This document shows, one piece after another, positions 41,829 through 50,452 of a stretch of DNA of 64,000 bases. This stretch comes from Propionimicrobium sp. PCR01-08-3 (GTDB lineage Bacteria; Actinomycetota; Actinomycetes; Propionibacteriales; Propionibacteriaceae), in NCBI RefSeq assembly GCF_030286045.1, contig NZ_CP127390.1, positions 1,488,001 to 1,552,000 of the forward strand. Reading direction: 5' to 3'. Both the position numbers and the translations under genes were made by a program. The notes under the pieces were generated by a model, which was not told the origin of the DNA, made no database searches, and was given only the letters and a program-made list of their open reading frames with translations. Each line of letters begins with the position of its first letter. Position 1 is the first letter of the stretch.

Positions 41829-42161
41829 ATGCTCGCCATCATCGGATTGATCGCCGGAGTCGTGCTCGCCATCGTCTGGCAACCCGATATGCCCACCTGG
41901 TTACAGCCCTATCTGCCGATCATGATCGTCGCCGCCCTGGACGCGCTGGTCGGCGCCGCACGCGCCGGCCTCGAGCACACCTTCTCCGACAAGGTCTTCG
42001 CGGTCTCCTTCATCTCGAATGTGGCGATCGCCGCCCTGATTGTGTGGATCGGCGACCTGATCGGGGTCGGCTCACAGTTGTCGACAGCGGTGCTGGTGGT
42101 GCTCGGCATCCGCATCTTCACCAACGCCGCCGTCATCCGCAGGAGCGTGCTGCATGCCTGA
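41829..42161 (+). CDS. sbp: Small basic protein family (Sbp, DUF1290) membrane protein
   Basis: 110 residues with about three membrane segments: MLAIIGLIAGVVLAIVW, LPIMIVAALDALVGAARAGLE and AVSFISNVAIAALIVWIGDL, then LVVLGIRIFTNAAVIRRSVL. This is the family called small basic protein that sits between two DUF881 genes in Mycobacterium (Rv1824) and between envelope/division genes in Bacillus. GAGGGGAA precedes the ATG by 5 nt. It overlaps the following DUF881 gene by 8 bp. Function unknown, probably envelope-related. Confidence 0.9.
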   Translation: MLAIIGLIAGVVLAIVWQPDMPTWLQPYLPIMIVAALDALVGAARAGLEHTFSDKVFAVSFISNVAIAALIVWIGDLIGVGSQLSTAVLVVLGIRIFTNAAVIRRSVLHA

Positions 42162-43038
42162 GCCGACCACCGAATCACCCGAACCGGTCGACCCCGGCGT
42201 GGCGGACGCGCCGGTCGATCCTGGTGTGGCGGATGCGCATAACCCCTCCGGAGCAGATGGGCCCGGCCAATCCGGTCAATCCGGCCAGCCCCGGCAACCG
42301 GGTCTCCAGGATGCGGCCGCGAAGCCGTGGCGGCAAACGTTGCTTCGCTGGCTGCGTCCCAGCCGGGCTCAGCTGGTTTGGGCGCTCGCGCTGGCCGTGG
42401 TGGTCGCAGCAATCGTCGTCCAGGTGCGGTCGACGCAAGCCAGCGACCGTTACGCCGGGATGCGCCGCGACGACCTGGTCCAGTTGCTCGATGGGCTGAC
42501 TCAGGAGACCGATCAGCTCTCCGGAGAGGTGGCCGAGCTCGAGCGCACCCGCGATTCTCTGCAATCGGGTGTGGACGCCGGCGAAGTGGCCCGCGAGCAG
42601 GCCCAGAAACGCGCCGACACGCTCGCCATCCTGGCCGGTACCGTGCCTGCGTCCGGTCCCGGGGTGCGCATCACGATCTCCGCCGATGCGGGCTCGATCA
42701 GCGCGAGCCTTCTTCTGGACACCATCCATGAGCTGCGCGACGCAGGAGCCGAAGTCATCGAGATCAACGATGCCGTCCGGCTGGTCGCTCAAAGCTGGAC
42801 GGGGCAGAACGAGCAGAACATCTTGATCGTCGACAACCAGCAGATCGACCTGCCGATCGTCATCGACGCCATCGGGGATGCCCATGCGCTGGCCGAAAGT
42901 GCCCGTTTCCGCGGTGGCCTGGTGAGTCAGGTCGAAAGCGACCGGGTCAACGGCTCGGTGACCATTGAAGAACTCGATACGGTCGAGATCACCAGCCTCG
43001 CGCAGGTCCACGACCCGCAATATGCCGAGCCCGCGTAG
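42154..43038 (+). CDS. Second DUF881 membrane-anchored protein
   Basis: 294 residues. The first 60 are Pro/Gly/Asp-rich with an imperfect internal repeat (PVDPGVADA occurs twice), followed by a membrane segment (LVWALALAVVVAAIVVQV), a coiled-coil (LTQETDQLSGEVAELERTRDSL) and the DUF881 domain VPASGPGVRITISADAGSI and LLLDTIHELRDAGAEVIEIND. It is the paralog of the gene at 40976 and corresponds to Rv1825. It overlaps sbp by 8 bp, indicating a single membrane complex may be made from the three genes. Confidence 0.9.
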   Translation: MPEPTTESPEPVDPGVADAPVDPGVADAHNPSGADGPGQSGQSGQPRQPGLQDAAAKPWRQTLLRWLRPSRAQLVWALALAVVVAAIVVQVRSTQASDRYAGMRRDDLVQLLDGLTQETDQLSGEVAELERTRDSLQSGVDAGEVAREQAQKRADTLAILAGTVPASGPGVRITISADAGSISASLLLDTIHELRDAGAEVIEINDAVRLVAQSWTGQNEQNILIVDNQQIDLPIVIDAIGDAHALAESARFRGGLVSQVESDRVNGSVTIEELDTVEITSLAQVHDPQYAEPA

Positions 43039-43100
43039 CATCGCCAGGCCTCGGGGCGCTACGGTGTGTGCGGCAGGACATTGATCTTCAGGAGGAATCC

Positions 43101-43487
43101 ATGACCGAGCTACCCGAGGATCTGTACTTCACAGCAGATCACGAATGGGTGCGCATCGAGAACGCCCCGATTGCGCGCGTGGGCGTCACGTCGTACGCGA
43201 CCGGTGAGCTGGGCGACATCGTCTATGTCTCGCTGCCCACCGTCGGTTCATCGGTGGTCGCCGGAGACAGCTGTGGAGAATTGGAATCGACAAAGTCTGT
43301 TTCCGACATCTTCGCCCCTGTGTCAGGCGTGGTCGTCAGCGTCAACGATGCGGTAGCCGACCAACCCGAGCAGATCGGCCACGATCCCTTTGACGAGGGC
43401 TGGTTGTTCGAAGTGGAGATGACCGATCCTCATGAGACCGACAACCTGCTCGAAGCCGCTGACTACGCCGAACAGATCGGCGAGTAG
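43101..43487 (+). CDS. gcvH: Glycine cleavage system H protein
   Basis: 128 residues from ATG 43101, which has a perfect AGGAGG 5 nt upstream. It carries the lipoyl arm that shuttles the methylamine group between the P, T and L proteins. LYFTADHEWVRIE opens it, GELGDIVYVSLPTVG follows, and the lipoylated lysine is Lys65 in GELESTKSVSDI. The P protein is encoded 2.6 kb downstream; gcvT and lpd are not in the window. The same placement is seen in Mycobacterium (Rv1826). Confidence 0.96.
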   Translation: MTELPEDLYFTADHEWVRIENAPIARVGVTSYATGELGDIVYVSLPTVGSSVVAGDSCGELESTKSVSDIFAPVSGVVVSVNDAVADQPEQIGHDPFDEGWLFEVEMTDPHETDNLLEAADYAEQIGE

Positions 43488-43589
43488 CCTTTGAAGCCGC
43501 GCGGCGCCGCCGCGTGTGACGGCCCCGCGAACCCAGTAAGGAGCACAGCCCGGTTACAGGCGGAAGCCGGTAAACTGTCACCCAACCAT

Positions 43590-43606
43590 CCATCGCCTGG
43601 CGATGG
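43590..43606. promoter_or_regulatory. 17-bp perfect palindrome before the FHA gene
   Basis: CCATCGCC-T-GGCGATGG lies 26-42 bp upstream of the garA start and just after a plausible promoter (TTACAG at 43554-43559, TAAACT at 43571-43576). It is either an operator or a hairpin at the very beginning of the mRNA. Confidence 0.5.
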
Positions 43607-43631
43607 CACGTAGACAAGAAAGCCTCCGATC

Positions 43632-44129
43632 ATGATCGATTGCCCTAAATGCGGTCACTCGAACCCGGCCGGCAGCAATTTCTGCTCCAAGTGCGGTAAT
43701 GCACTATCGCCGGCGCCTTCGGCGTCCGAGACAACGCGTGTGATCGTCGTGCCCGAGGAGGACGCCCGCACATTGGAGATCAGCGCTGAGGACGCAGACG
43801 CCCTCAGCACACTGCCCGCCGGTAACGCATTGCTCATCGTGACCCGCGGTCCCGATGTGGGTGCCCGCTATCTGCTCGACAAAGACATCATCACCGCCGG
43901 GCGCAGCCCCAAGTGCGACATCTTCCTGGACGACATCACCGTCTCGCGGCATCACGCCGAATTCGTGAAAAGCGATGGTCAGATCAGCCTGGTCGACAAG
44001 GGCAGCCTGAACGGGACCTACGTCAACCGCACCCTGGTCGATCAGGCCGCGGTGCTGCGCCCCGGAGACGAGGTACAGATCGGCAAGTTCCGGATGCTGT
44101 TCTTCGTGAGCGAGCACGGGCTGAGTTGA
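43632..44129 (+). CDS. garA: FHA-domain regulator GarA/OdhI-like
   Basis: 165 residues. N-terminal zinc ribbon (CPKCGHS and CSKCGN), then a phospho-switch ETTRV with Thr34/Thr35, then the FHA domain: ITAGRSPKCDIFLDDITVSRHHAEF and VDKGSLNGTYVNRTLV. In Mycobacterium and Corynebacterium the unphosphorylated protein inhibits 2-oxoglutarate dehydrogenase and tunes glutamate dehydrogenase; a PknG-type kinase phosphorylates the ETT motif. The zinc ribbon is an added module compared with GarA. It overlaps the next gene in TGATG. Confidence 0.93.
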   Translation: MIDCPKCGHSNPAGSNFCSKCGNALSPAPSASETTRVIVVPEEDARTLEISAEDADALSTLPAGNALLIVTRGPDVGARYLLDKDIITAGRSPKCDIFLDDITVSRHHAEFVKSDGQISLVDKGSLNGTYVNRTLVDQAAVLRPGDEVQIGKFRMLFFVSEHGLS

Positions 44130-44842
44130 TGCCCCCATCGGCCAAACGAAGCATCGGCCAAGTACTCCCTCTCCTCAAGAACGAGTTTCCCGATATCTCG
44201 ATTTCGAAGATCAGATTCCTGGAGAGCGAGGGCTTGGTCTCACCGGAGCGCGCCCCCTCCGGATATCGCCGTTACGCCGATGAAGACATTGAGCGGCTGC
44301 GCTATATCCTGCGGATGCAGCGCGATCACTACCTGCCGCTGAAGGTCATCAGACAAAACCTCGATCTGATGGACCGCGGCATCGAACCGCCCACCGTGGA
44401 GACCCCGGCGAGCACCGCCGATCAGCCGTCCACGGCCCAGCCCGCTGCGGGCCGTACCCAAGCGAACGCGTCTGGGCCACAGACTCCGAAGCGTCCGATG
44501 AAGTTGACCCGCCGCGAGTTGCTGCAGGTGAGCGGTCTATCGGAAGCCACCTTGATCGAGTTGGAGCGTCAGCAGATGGTGATGCCCAGGAGGGGTTCCA
44601 TCTACTACGGCAGAGAAGCGCTCACCGTGTGCGTGGTCGCCCGTAGATTGCAGGAGTACGGCATGGATACCCGCCACATGCGTGCCATCAAGCAGGCCGC
44701 AGAACGGGAAGCCGGCCTGGTCGAGCAGGCCGTGCGTCCCTATCTCGCGACCAGCTCGAAGCCGGCCCAGACGTTGCACGACGTCAGCCAGCTCGTGGTG
44801 CATGCCCATGCCGCGCTGATCTACACGCTCCTCGAAGGCTGA
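44129..44842 (+). CDS. ftsR: MerR-family regulator FtsR
   Basis: 237 residues. Winged helix-turn-helix with ISISKIRFLESEGLVSPERAPSGYRRY near residue 24, LRYILRMQRDHYLPLKVIRQNL, a Pro/Ala linker, and a C-terminal domain with LTRRELLQVSGLSEATLIELE and YYGREALTVCVVARRLQEYG. In Corynebacterium and Mycobacterium (Rv1828) the homolog activates ftsZ. Its location directly after garA is conserved. It begins on the garA stop. Confidence 0.93.
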   Translation: MPPSAKRSIGQVLPLLKNEFPDISISKIRFLESEGLVSPERAPSGYRRYADEDIERLRYILRMQRDHYLPLKVIRQNLDLMDRGIEPPTVETPASTADQPSTAQPAAGRTQANASGPQTPKRPMKLTRRELLQVSGLSEATLIELERQQMVMPRRGSIYYGREALTVCVVARRLQEYGMDTRHMRAIKQAAEREAGLVEQAVRPYLATSSKPAQTLHDVSQLVVHAHAALIYTLLEG

Positions 44843-44873
44843 TCCTCTTTCAGGCCGAAGCTAGGCTGGATGC

Positions 44874-45335
44874 GTGATCGAGCTCGACATCATGGGGGTA
44901 CGCGTAGAGGTACCCTCCAACGCCCCGATGCTTCTGCTCAAAGAGTCCGGGGGCCAGCGCTACCTACCCATCTGGATCGGCGCAGCCGAAGCATCGGCAA
45001 TCGTCAATGCACTGGAAGGTATCGTCCCGGAGCGGCCGATGACCCATGACCTGATGGCCGACCTGCTGTCACAGCTGGGGCACGTCAACCTCGAGGGGCG
45101 CATCACCACGGTGAACGACGGCACCTTCTATGCCGAGTTGTGGGTCGACGGCCACGTGATCAGCGCACGCCCTTCCGATGTCGCGGCGCTGGCGCTTCGT
45201 TCCGGCTTCAAGCTCACCTGTCCGTCCGAGCTGCTGGATCAAGTAGGGGTTGAGCTTTCCGAGCCCGCCGAGGACGAAGTCGAGAAGTTCCGCGAGTTTC
45301 TCGATCACATCAGCCCCGACGACTTCGAGAACTGA
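44874..45335 (+). CDS. Bifunctional nuclease domain (BFN/DUF151) protein
   Basis: 153 residues from GTG 44874. IELDIMGVRVEVPSNAPMLLLKE, the active-site-like RYLPIWIGAAEASAI and EGIVPERPMTHDLMADLL and FYAELWVDG, SARPSDVAALALRSG are typical of the BFN family, homolog of Rv1829. Nuclease activity has been reported for a plant member, but bacterial function is uncertain. It is in the conserved ftsR-bfn-merR block, 31 bp after ftsR. Confidence 0.92.
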   Translation: MIELDIMGVRVEVPSNAPMLLLKESGGQRYLPIWIGAAEASAIVNALEGIVPERPMTHDLMADLLSQLGHVNLEGRITTVNDGTFYAELWVDGHVISARPSDVAALALRSGFKLTCPSELLDQVGVELSEPAEDEVEKFREFLDHISPDDFEN

Positions 45336-45521
45336 ATCAGCTTGTCACATACGTTTTGATCGCTTTCGGTCGATGGTCGGCCGACAGGACACGCCGAAAA
45401 CCGTTCAAGCCGAGGTGATTGCTCGCAGCCACCGGTGGGCCTACCGTTTGAAGGGCAACGCGGTACAACTACCGCAGCCAGACCGGCAACGGTCGGTCTC
45501 AGGCCCGTGAGGAGAAGAGTC

Positions 45522-46091
45522 GTGAGCAGTGCCCAGGAGAACGTGATCGCCTCCACCGGCCAAGACGCGCTCTTCGAAGGCGACTTCGGTCCGCTGCCCG
45601 ACGACCTGGCATTCCGTGGGCCGGTCGCGTGCAACGTTGCCGGCATCACTTACCGCCAGCTCGATTACTGGGCACGTACCGGCCTGGTCACCCCCGAGAT
45701 CCGAGGTGCCGGCGGGTCGGGCACCCAGCGGCTTTATTCGTTCCGCGACATCCTGATGCTCAAGGTCGTCAAACGGCTTTTGGACGCGGGAATCTCGCTG
45801 CAACAGATCCGTACCGCCATCGATCATCTGCGGATGCGCGGTGTACAGGATCTGTCTCAGGTCACGTTGATGAGCGACGGCATCTCGGTTTACGAATGCA
45901 CCACCGACAACGAGGTCATCGACCTGCTCCGCGGCGGCCAGGGTATGTTCGCCATCGCATTGGGTGGTGTCTGGCGCGACATCGAGGGCACCCTGCTCGC
46001 CTTGCCCGGCGAACGTACCGCGGCCGACGACAATCTCATCGCGATGGACGACGAGCTGGCCCGGCGGCGCTCGCAGCGGATGGCCAACTAG
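45522..46091 (+). CDS. MerR-family regulator (Rv1830-like)
   Basis: 189 residues from GTG 45522, with GAGGAGA 6 nt upstream. Winged helix-turn-helix VAGITYRQLDYWARTGLVTPEIR, then GSGTQRLYSFRDILMLKVVKRLLDAGISLQQIR. C-terminal ligand-type region with LMSDGISVYECTTDNEVIDLLRGGQGMFAIAL. It lies 9 bp before gcvP and is probably cotranscribed, so it may sense a signal tied to glycine metabolism or division. The longer frame has no ribosome site. Confidence 0.92.
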   Translation: MSSAQENVIASTGQDALFEGDFGPLPDDLAFRGPVACNVAGITYRQLDYWARTGLVTPEIRGAGGSGTQRLYSFRDILMLKVVKRLLDAGISLQQIRTAIDHLRMRGVQDLSQVTLMSDGISVYECTTDNEVIDLLRGGQGMFAIALGGVWRDIEGTLLALPGERTAADDNLIAMDDELARRRSQRMAN

Positions 46092-46100
46092 TCTGTCGGT

Positions 46101-48920
46101 GTGTCTTCGTTTGCGCACCGCCATATCGGCCCCGATCCCGCCCAGCAATCCCGGATGCTCGACTATCTGGGCGTCCACGATCTTGATGAGCTTTCTCGCC
46201 GGATAATGCCCGCCGATATCGCCTCGGCCGACCGGCTCGAGCTGCCCGAGGCTTTGGATGAGGCCGAGGCGCTGCGAAAGCTCCGGTCGCTTTCTGAACG
46301 CAACAATCCGGGCCGCGCCATGATCGGGCTCGGCTATTACGGCACCATCACCCCGGCGGTGATCAGGCGCAACATCTTGGAGAATCCGTCCTGGTACACC
46401 GCCTACACGCCGTATCAGCCCGAGATCAGCCAGGGACGTCTGGAGATGCTGCTGAATTTCCAGACCATGGTCGCCGACCTGACCGCGCTGCCACTGGCCG
46501 GGGCGAGTCTTTTGGACGAGGCCACGGCTTTGGCCGAGGGAGTCGCGATGGCGCGCCGCTCGGTGCGCACCGGCGAGATCGTGGTGGTCGATCCCGGTAT
46601 TCTGCCCAGCTCGCTGGCCGTGTTGCGCACCCGGATGACCGCGCTCGGCATCGAGGTGATGCTTGCGGGCGACGATCTGGCGACCGATGAACATCTCGCC
46701 GACGCATTCTGTGTCGTCGTCCAAACCCCGGCCGCCGACGGAGCACTGCAGTCCACCGCCGAGCTGGCCCGAATAGCCGAGGCCGCGCACGGTGCCGGTG
46801 CTCAGGTGGTGGCGGCAGCCGACCTGTTGGCGCTCACCTTGGTGACCCCGCCGGGGGAGTGGGGCGCCGACATCGCAGTGGGCAGCACTCAACGATTCGG
46901 GGTCCCGCTGTTCTATGGCGGCCCGCATGCCGGCTATATCGCGGCCCGGGCCGGGGCCGAGCGCAAGTTGCCGGGCCGGCTGGTCGGGGTTTCCGCGGAC
47001 GCCGATGGCGCACCGGCGTTGCGGCTGGCGCTGCAGACCAGGGAACAACATATTCGTCGCGAGAAGGCGACTTCGAACATCTGCACCTCGCAGGTGTTGC
47101 TGGCGGTCACCGCGGCCGGCTATGCGATCTATCACGGGCCGGAGGGTTTGCGCGAGATCGCGTCCACGATCCACGACAACGCCACGCGGCTCGCGGCGGT
47201 CATCGATGCCACGGGACGGGCCGAGGTGGTCCATCGCGCCTTCTTCGACACCTTGCTGGTGAAGACTCCGCAGGCCAGCCATGTCGTAGAACATGCCCGA
47301 GCCGTCGGCTTGCATCTTCGGCTGGTCGACGACACTCATGTCGGCATTTCGGTGGGGGAGGACGCCACCGAGCAGGATCTCCGCATGGTCGCCATGGCGT
47401 TCGGGGCGTCCGAACCCGGGGAGCGGCGCCTCGGATCGCTCGGTGCCGATGCCCGCACCAGCGACTTCCTGACTCATCCGGTCTTCACCAGTCATCATTC
47501 CGAGACCAGCATGATGCGCTATCTGAAGGCCCTGGCCGATCGGGATTTCGCGCTCGACCGGGGCATGATCCCGCTGGGCAGCTGCACCATGAAGCTGAAT
47601 GCGGCTGCCGAGTTGGAGCCGATCAGCTACCCGGGGTTCGCCGACCTGCATCCGCTGGTGCCCGCCGAGGACGCTCAGGGCATTCGCGAACTGATCGCCG
47701 ATCTCGAAGACCGGCTCGCTGAGATCAGCGGCTACGACAAGGTTTCGTTACAACCCAATTCGGGGGCTCAGGGCGAGTTCTCCGGGCTGTTGGCGATCCG
47801 CCGCTACTACCAGGCCCAGGGCGATCATCAGCGCACTGTCTGCCTGATTCCTTCGTCCGCGCACGGCACGAATGCCGCCTCGGCCACCATGGCCGGGCTG
47901 AAGGTCGTGGTGGTCAAGGCGGCCAAAGATGGTTCCATCGATCTGGACGACCTGCGCGCCAAGGTGGAGGCCCATGCCGACCGGCTCGCCGCCATCATGA
48001 TCACCTATCCGTCCACTCACGGCGTGTTCGAAGACACCATCCGGGCGGCCAGCGAATTGGTGCATGCGGCAGGCGGCCAGGTCTATGTCGACGGCGCGAA
48101 TATGAATGCGCTGGTCGGCCTCGCGCGTCCGGGCAAATTCGGCGCCGACGTCAGCCACCTGAATCTGCACAAGACCTTCGCGATTCCCCACGGTGGCGGA
48201 GGCCCCGGCGTGGGTCCGGTCGCGGTGCGGTCACATCTGGCCGGCTATCTTCCGGACGCCGAGTTTCCGGTCAGCGGTGCGCCCTTCGGCTCGGCCGGCG
48301 TGCTGCCGATCAGCTACGCCTATATCGCGATGATGGGCGCCGAAGGTCTGACCCGGGCCAGCCAGGTGGCGCTACTCAACGCGAACTTCATCGCGAAACG
48401 GCTGAGTGAGGCCTTTCCCGTCTTGTACGCGGGAAAGGACGGGTTCGTCGCCCACGAATGCATCATCGACCCGCGCGCCATCTGCAAGAAGGCGGGCCTG
48501 ACCATCGATGACATCGCGAAACGTCTCATCGACTACGGGTTCCATGCGCCGACCATGAGCTTCCCGGTGCCCGGCACGCTGATGATCGAGCCCACAGAGA
48601 GCGAAAATCTGGGCGAACTCGACCGGTTCTGCGACGCGATGATCAGCATTCGCGCCGAGATTGATCGGCTGATCGCCGGTGAGTGGCCGGCCGACGACAA
48701 TCCGCTGGTGAACGCGCCCCACACCCTGGCACGCTGCATGGCCGATGAGTGGACGCATCCGTACTCACGGGAACTGGCCTGCTATCCCGCCGGACGCGTC
48801 AGCGGCCCGCTGGGCGGGGCCGACTCGGAAAAGTACTGGCCTGCCGTCGCTCGTATCGACAACGCCTATGGCGACCGGCATCTGGTCTGCACCTGCCCGC
48901 CGATCTCCGAATACGAATGA
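46101..48920 (+). CDS. gcvP: Glycine dehydrogenase (decarboxylating), P protein
   Basis: 939 residues, full single-chain P protein. [18 protein letters not shown] opens it; [21 protein letters not shown] and [21 protein letters not shown] follow in the first half. In the second half [27 protein letters not shown], and the pyridoxal-phosphate lysine in [19 protein letters not shown] are visible. It decarboxylates glycine and hands the methylamine to GcvH (43101). A GTG start at 46101 places the conserved N-terminus right away. Confidence 0.97.
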   Translation: MSSFAHRHIGPDPAQQSRMLDYLGVHDLDELSRRIMPADIASADRLELPEALDEAEALRKLRSLSERNNPGRAMIGLGYYGTITPAVIRRNILENPSWYTAYTPYQPEISQGRLEMLLNFQTMVADLTALPLAGASLLDEATALAEGVAMARRSVRTGEIVVVDPGILPSSLAVLRTRMTALGIEVMLAGDDLATDEHLADAFCVVVQTPAADGALQSTAELARIAEAAHGAGAQVVAAADLLALTLVTPPGEWGADIAVGSTQRFGVPLFYGGPHAGYIAARAGAERKLPGRLVGVSADADGAPALRLALQTREQHIRREKATSNICTSQVLLAVTAAGYAIYHGPEGLREIASTIHDNATRLAAVIDATGRAEVVHRAFFDTLLVKTPQASHVVEHARAVGLHLRLVDDTHVGISVGEDATEQDLRMVAMAFGASEPGERRLGSLGADARTSDFLTHPVFTSHHSETSMMRYLKALADRDFALDRGMIPLGSCTMKLNAAAELEPISYPGFADLHPLVPAEDAQGIRELIADLEDRLAEISGYDKVSLQPNSGAQGEFSGLLAIRRYYQAQGDHQRTVCLIPSSAHGTNAASATMAGLKVVVVKAAKDGSIDLDDLRAKVEAHADRLAAIMITYPSTHGVFEDTIRAASELVHAAGGQVYVDGANMNALVGLARPGKFGADVSHLNLHKTFAIPHGGGGPGVGPVAVRSHLAGYLPDAEFPVSGAPFGSAGVLPISYAYIAMMGAEGLTRASQVALLNANFIAKRLSEAFPVLYAGKDGFVAHECIIDPRAICKKAGLTIDDIAKRLIDYGFHAPTMSFPVPGTLMIEPTESENLGELDRFCDAMISIRAEIDRLIAGEWPADDNPLVNAPHTLARCMADEWTHPYSRELACYPAGRVSGPLGGADSEKYWPAVARIDNAYGDRHLVCTCPPISEYE

Positions 48921-49098
48921 TCCCTTAGCGCTCATTCGACCTGAGCCGAACGATCTGGTTGCCGTGTAGCGAGCCCGTCTTTTGTTTTCCGGCGAGCGGC
49001 GGCAGCCGGTCGGGAGGCGATCCACCAAGCGACGGGAAGCGATCCAATTAGCGCGTCCATCACCTGGGGGTACGGGGATTGCTGCAAGGATAGGGTTC

Positions 49099-50241
49099 AT
49101 GTCGTGGGTTCGTAGGCTCGCCGAGAAGTTGCAGGCCAGCCCTGCCGGCGCGCACCTGCTGCGCGGCTACTTCCGCTACATGAACCGGCTCGGCAATCAG
49201 TTGTCTGCCGCCATGGCCTTCTTCTCCATCCTGGCCATCGTGCCTGTGCTGATGTTCGCGTTCGCCGCCGTCGGGTTCACCCTGACCGTGCTGCGTCCTG
49301 ATCTGCTGGGCCAGGTGCAGATCTTCCTCGTCGACAATCTGTCGGCGGGCATCGTGCAGAACCAGGTGCTGATCTTGCTCAGCGAGTACCTGCTGAACTG
49401 GCGCAGGGTCGGTCTGCTCGCCACCGGCGTCGCCTTGGTGGTGGGCATCAGCTGGGTCGCCAATCTGAAGGGCGTCATCCGTGGCATGGGACGCCCCAGC
49501 TTCGACATGGCACGCCGCCGCACTCCATGGCAGGAACCTTTGATCAACCTGGGATTGTTGCTGGTCATCCTGATCTTGTTCGCCGCGACCTTTTGCGCAA
49601 CGGTGATCGGCACTCAGCTGGCCGGCACCATCGTGGACTGGTTGCACGTCAGTGATATCGCCAACTGGATCTCGAGCGGGCTGGTGCGCGTGGTGTCGTT
49701 GACGTTCTCGCTGCTGGGCGCAGCCCTGCTGTTCTGGTTGATGTACCGCTTCTTCCCCGATGAACGGCCCCCCAAGAGGGCGCTTTGGCGCGGTTCACTG
49801 GGGGCGGGGTTGTGTTTTGTCGTCTTGCAGGCGGCTGCCGGGCTGGTCACCACCTTGCTGAGTTTCGGACGCGCGACTCAGCTCTTCGGCCCGGTGATCG
49901 TGGCGATGCTCTTCATCAATTTCTTCGCCAACATCATCTTGTTCTGGTGTGCCTGGATCGCCACCTCGAACCAGCCGGCGGTGGCCCGCCGGCACAGTCC
50001 CGGCGACGAGATCCTGCGCGAGCAGCCGAGCACGCTGACGGTGGACGACCACTGGGATTTCGCGGACGCCGAGGTCTCCCAGCGCCTGCAGACAGACCGT
50101 TCCGCGCCTCATCGTGGCGTCCACATGCCGCATCTCGACGCACGCCCGCGGCCCCTGCGCGCGCTGGCCGGACGAGGCGTGCACATCAAACGTGGTGCAA
50201 GCCCGGCGCGGCTACGCAGATCCAAGAGATCGCACGGCTGA
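49099..50241 (+). CDS. YihY/BrkB-family inner-membrane protein
   Basis: 380 residues from ATG 49099. Six membrane segments are visible, such as FFSILAIVPVLMFAFAAVGF, LLATGVALVVGISWVANLKGVI, LGLLLVILILFAATFCATVIG and PVIVAMLFINFFANIILFWCAW. Motifs GNQLSAAMAFFSILAIVP and RFFPDERPPKRALWRGSLGAGL are typical. The last 70 residues are soluble and basic. The family is of uncertain function; the old ribonuclease BN name is wrong. It ends 211 bp from the convergent phosphofructokinase gene. Confidence 0.88.
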   Translation: MSWVRRLAEKLQASPAGAHLLRGYFRYMNRLGNQLSAAMAFFSILAIVPVLMFAFAAVGFTLTVLRPDLLGQVQIFLVDNLSAGIVQNQVLILLSEYLLNWRRVGLLATGVALVVGISWVANLKGVIRGMGRPSFDMARRRTPWQEPLINLGLLLVILILFAATFCATVIGTQLAGTIVDWLHVSDIANWISSGLVRVVSLTFSLLGAALLFWLMYRFFPDERPPKRALWRGSLGAGLCFVVLQAAAGLVTTLLSFGRATQLFGPVIVAMLFINFFANIILFWCAWIATSNQPAVARRHSPGDEILREQPSTLTVDDHWDFADAEVSQRLQTDRSAPHRGVHMPHLDARPRPLRALAGRGVHIKRGASPARLRRSKRSHG

Positions 50242-50406
50242 TCCCCGGCCCATCGATTTTGGCCCATGGCGCGGCGCTTCATACGGATCACGCCGATCAC
50301 GCGTCGCGCGCTCGACAGGCTTCCCGCTTGCCCCGTGCGATTCGGCTTGTGATCGTGCCCCGCCCGACTATCAAGCGCGAAGGTGCCGAACCCGAAGGCA
50401 CAGAAA

Positions 50407-50438
50407 GGTGGGCGCGCCCGCAAATGGCCGCGCTCACC
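50407..50438. terminator. Bidirectional terminator-like hairpin
   Basis: GGTGGGCGCG (50407-50416) can pair with CGCGCTCACC (50429-50438) around a 12-nt loop, with one G-U wobble. Read on the minus strand it is followed by TTTCT, on the plus strand by CCTTCT. It sits between the convergent yihY-like and phosphofructokinase genes. Confidence 0.6.
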
Positions 50439-50452
50439 CCTTCTGCTGTCTG

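Noticed and set aside
45441-47651. Minus-strand open frame of 736 codons opposite the MerR-like gene and gcvP
   Set aside because: Shadow of well-supported plus-strand genes; composition (Gly/Arg/His/Gln) is that of a complementary frame.
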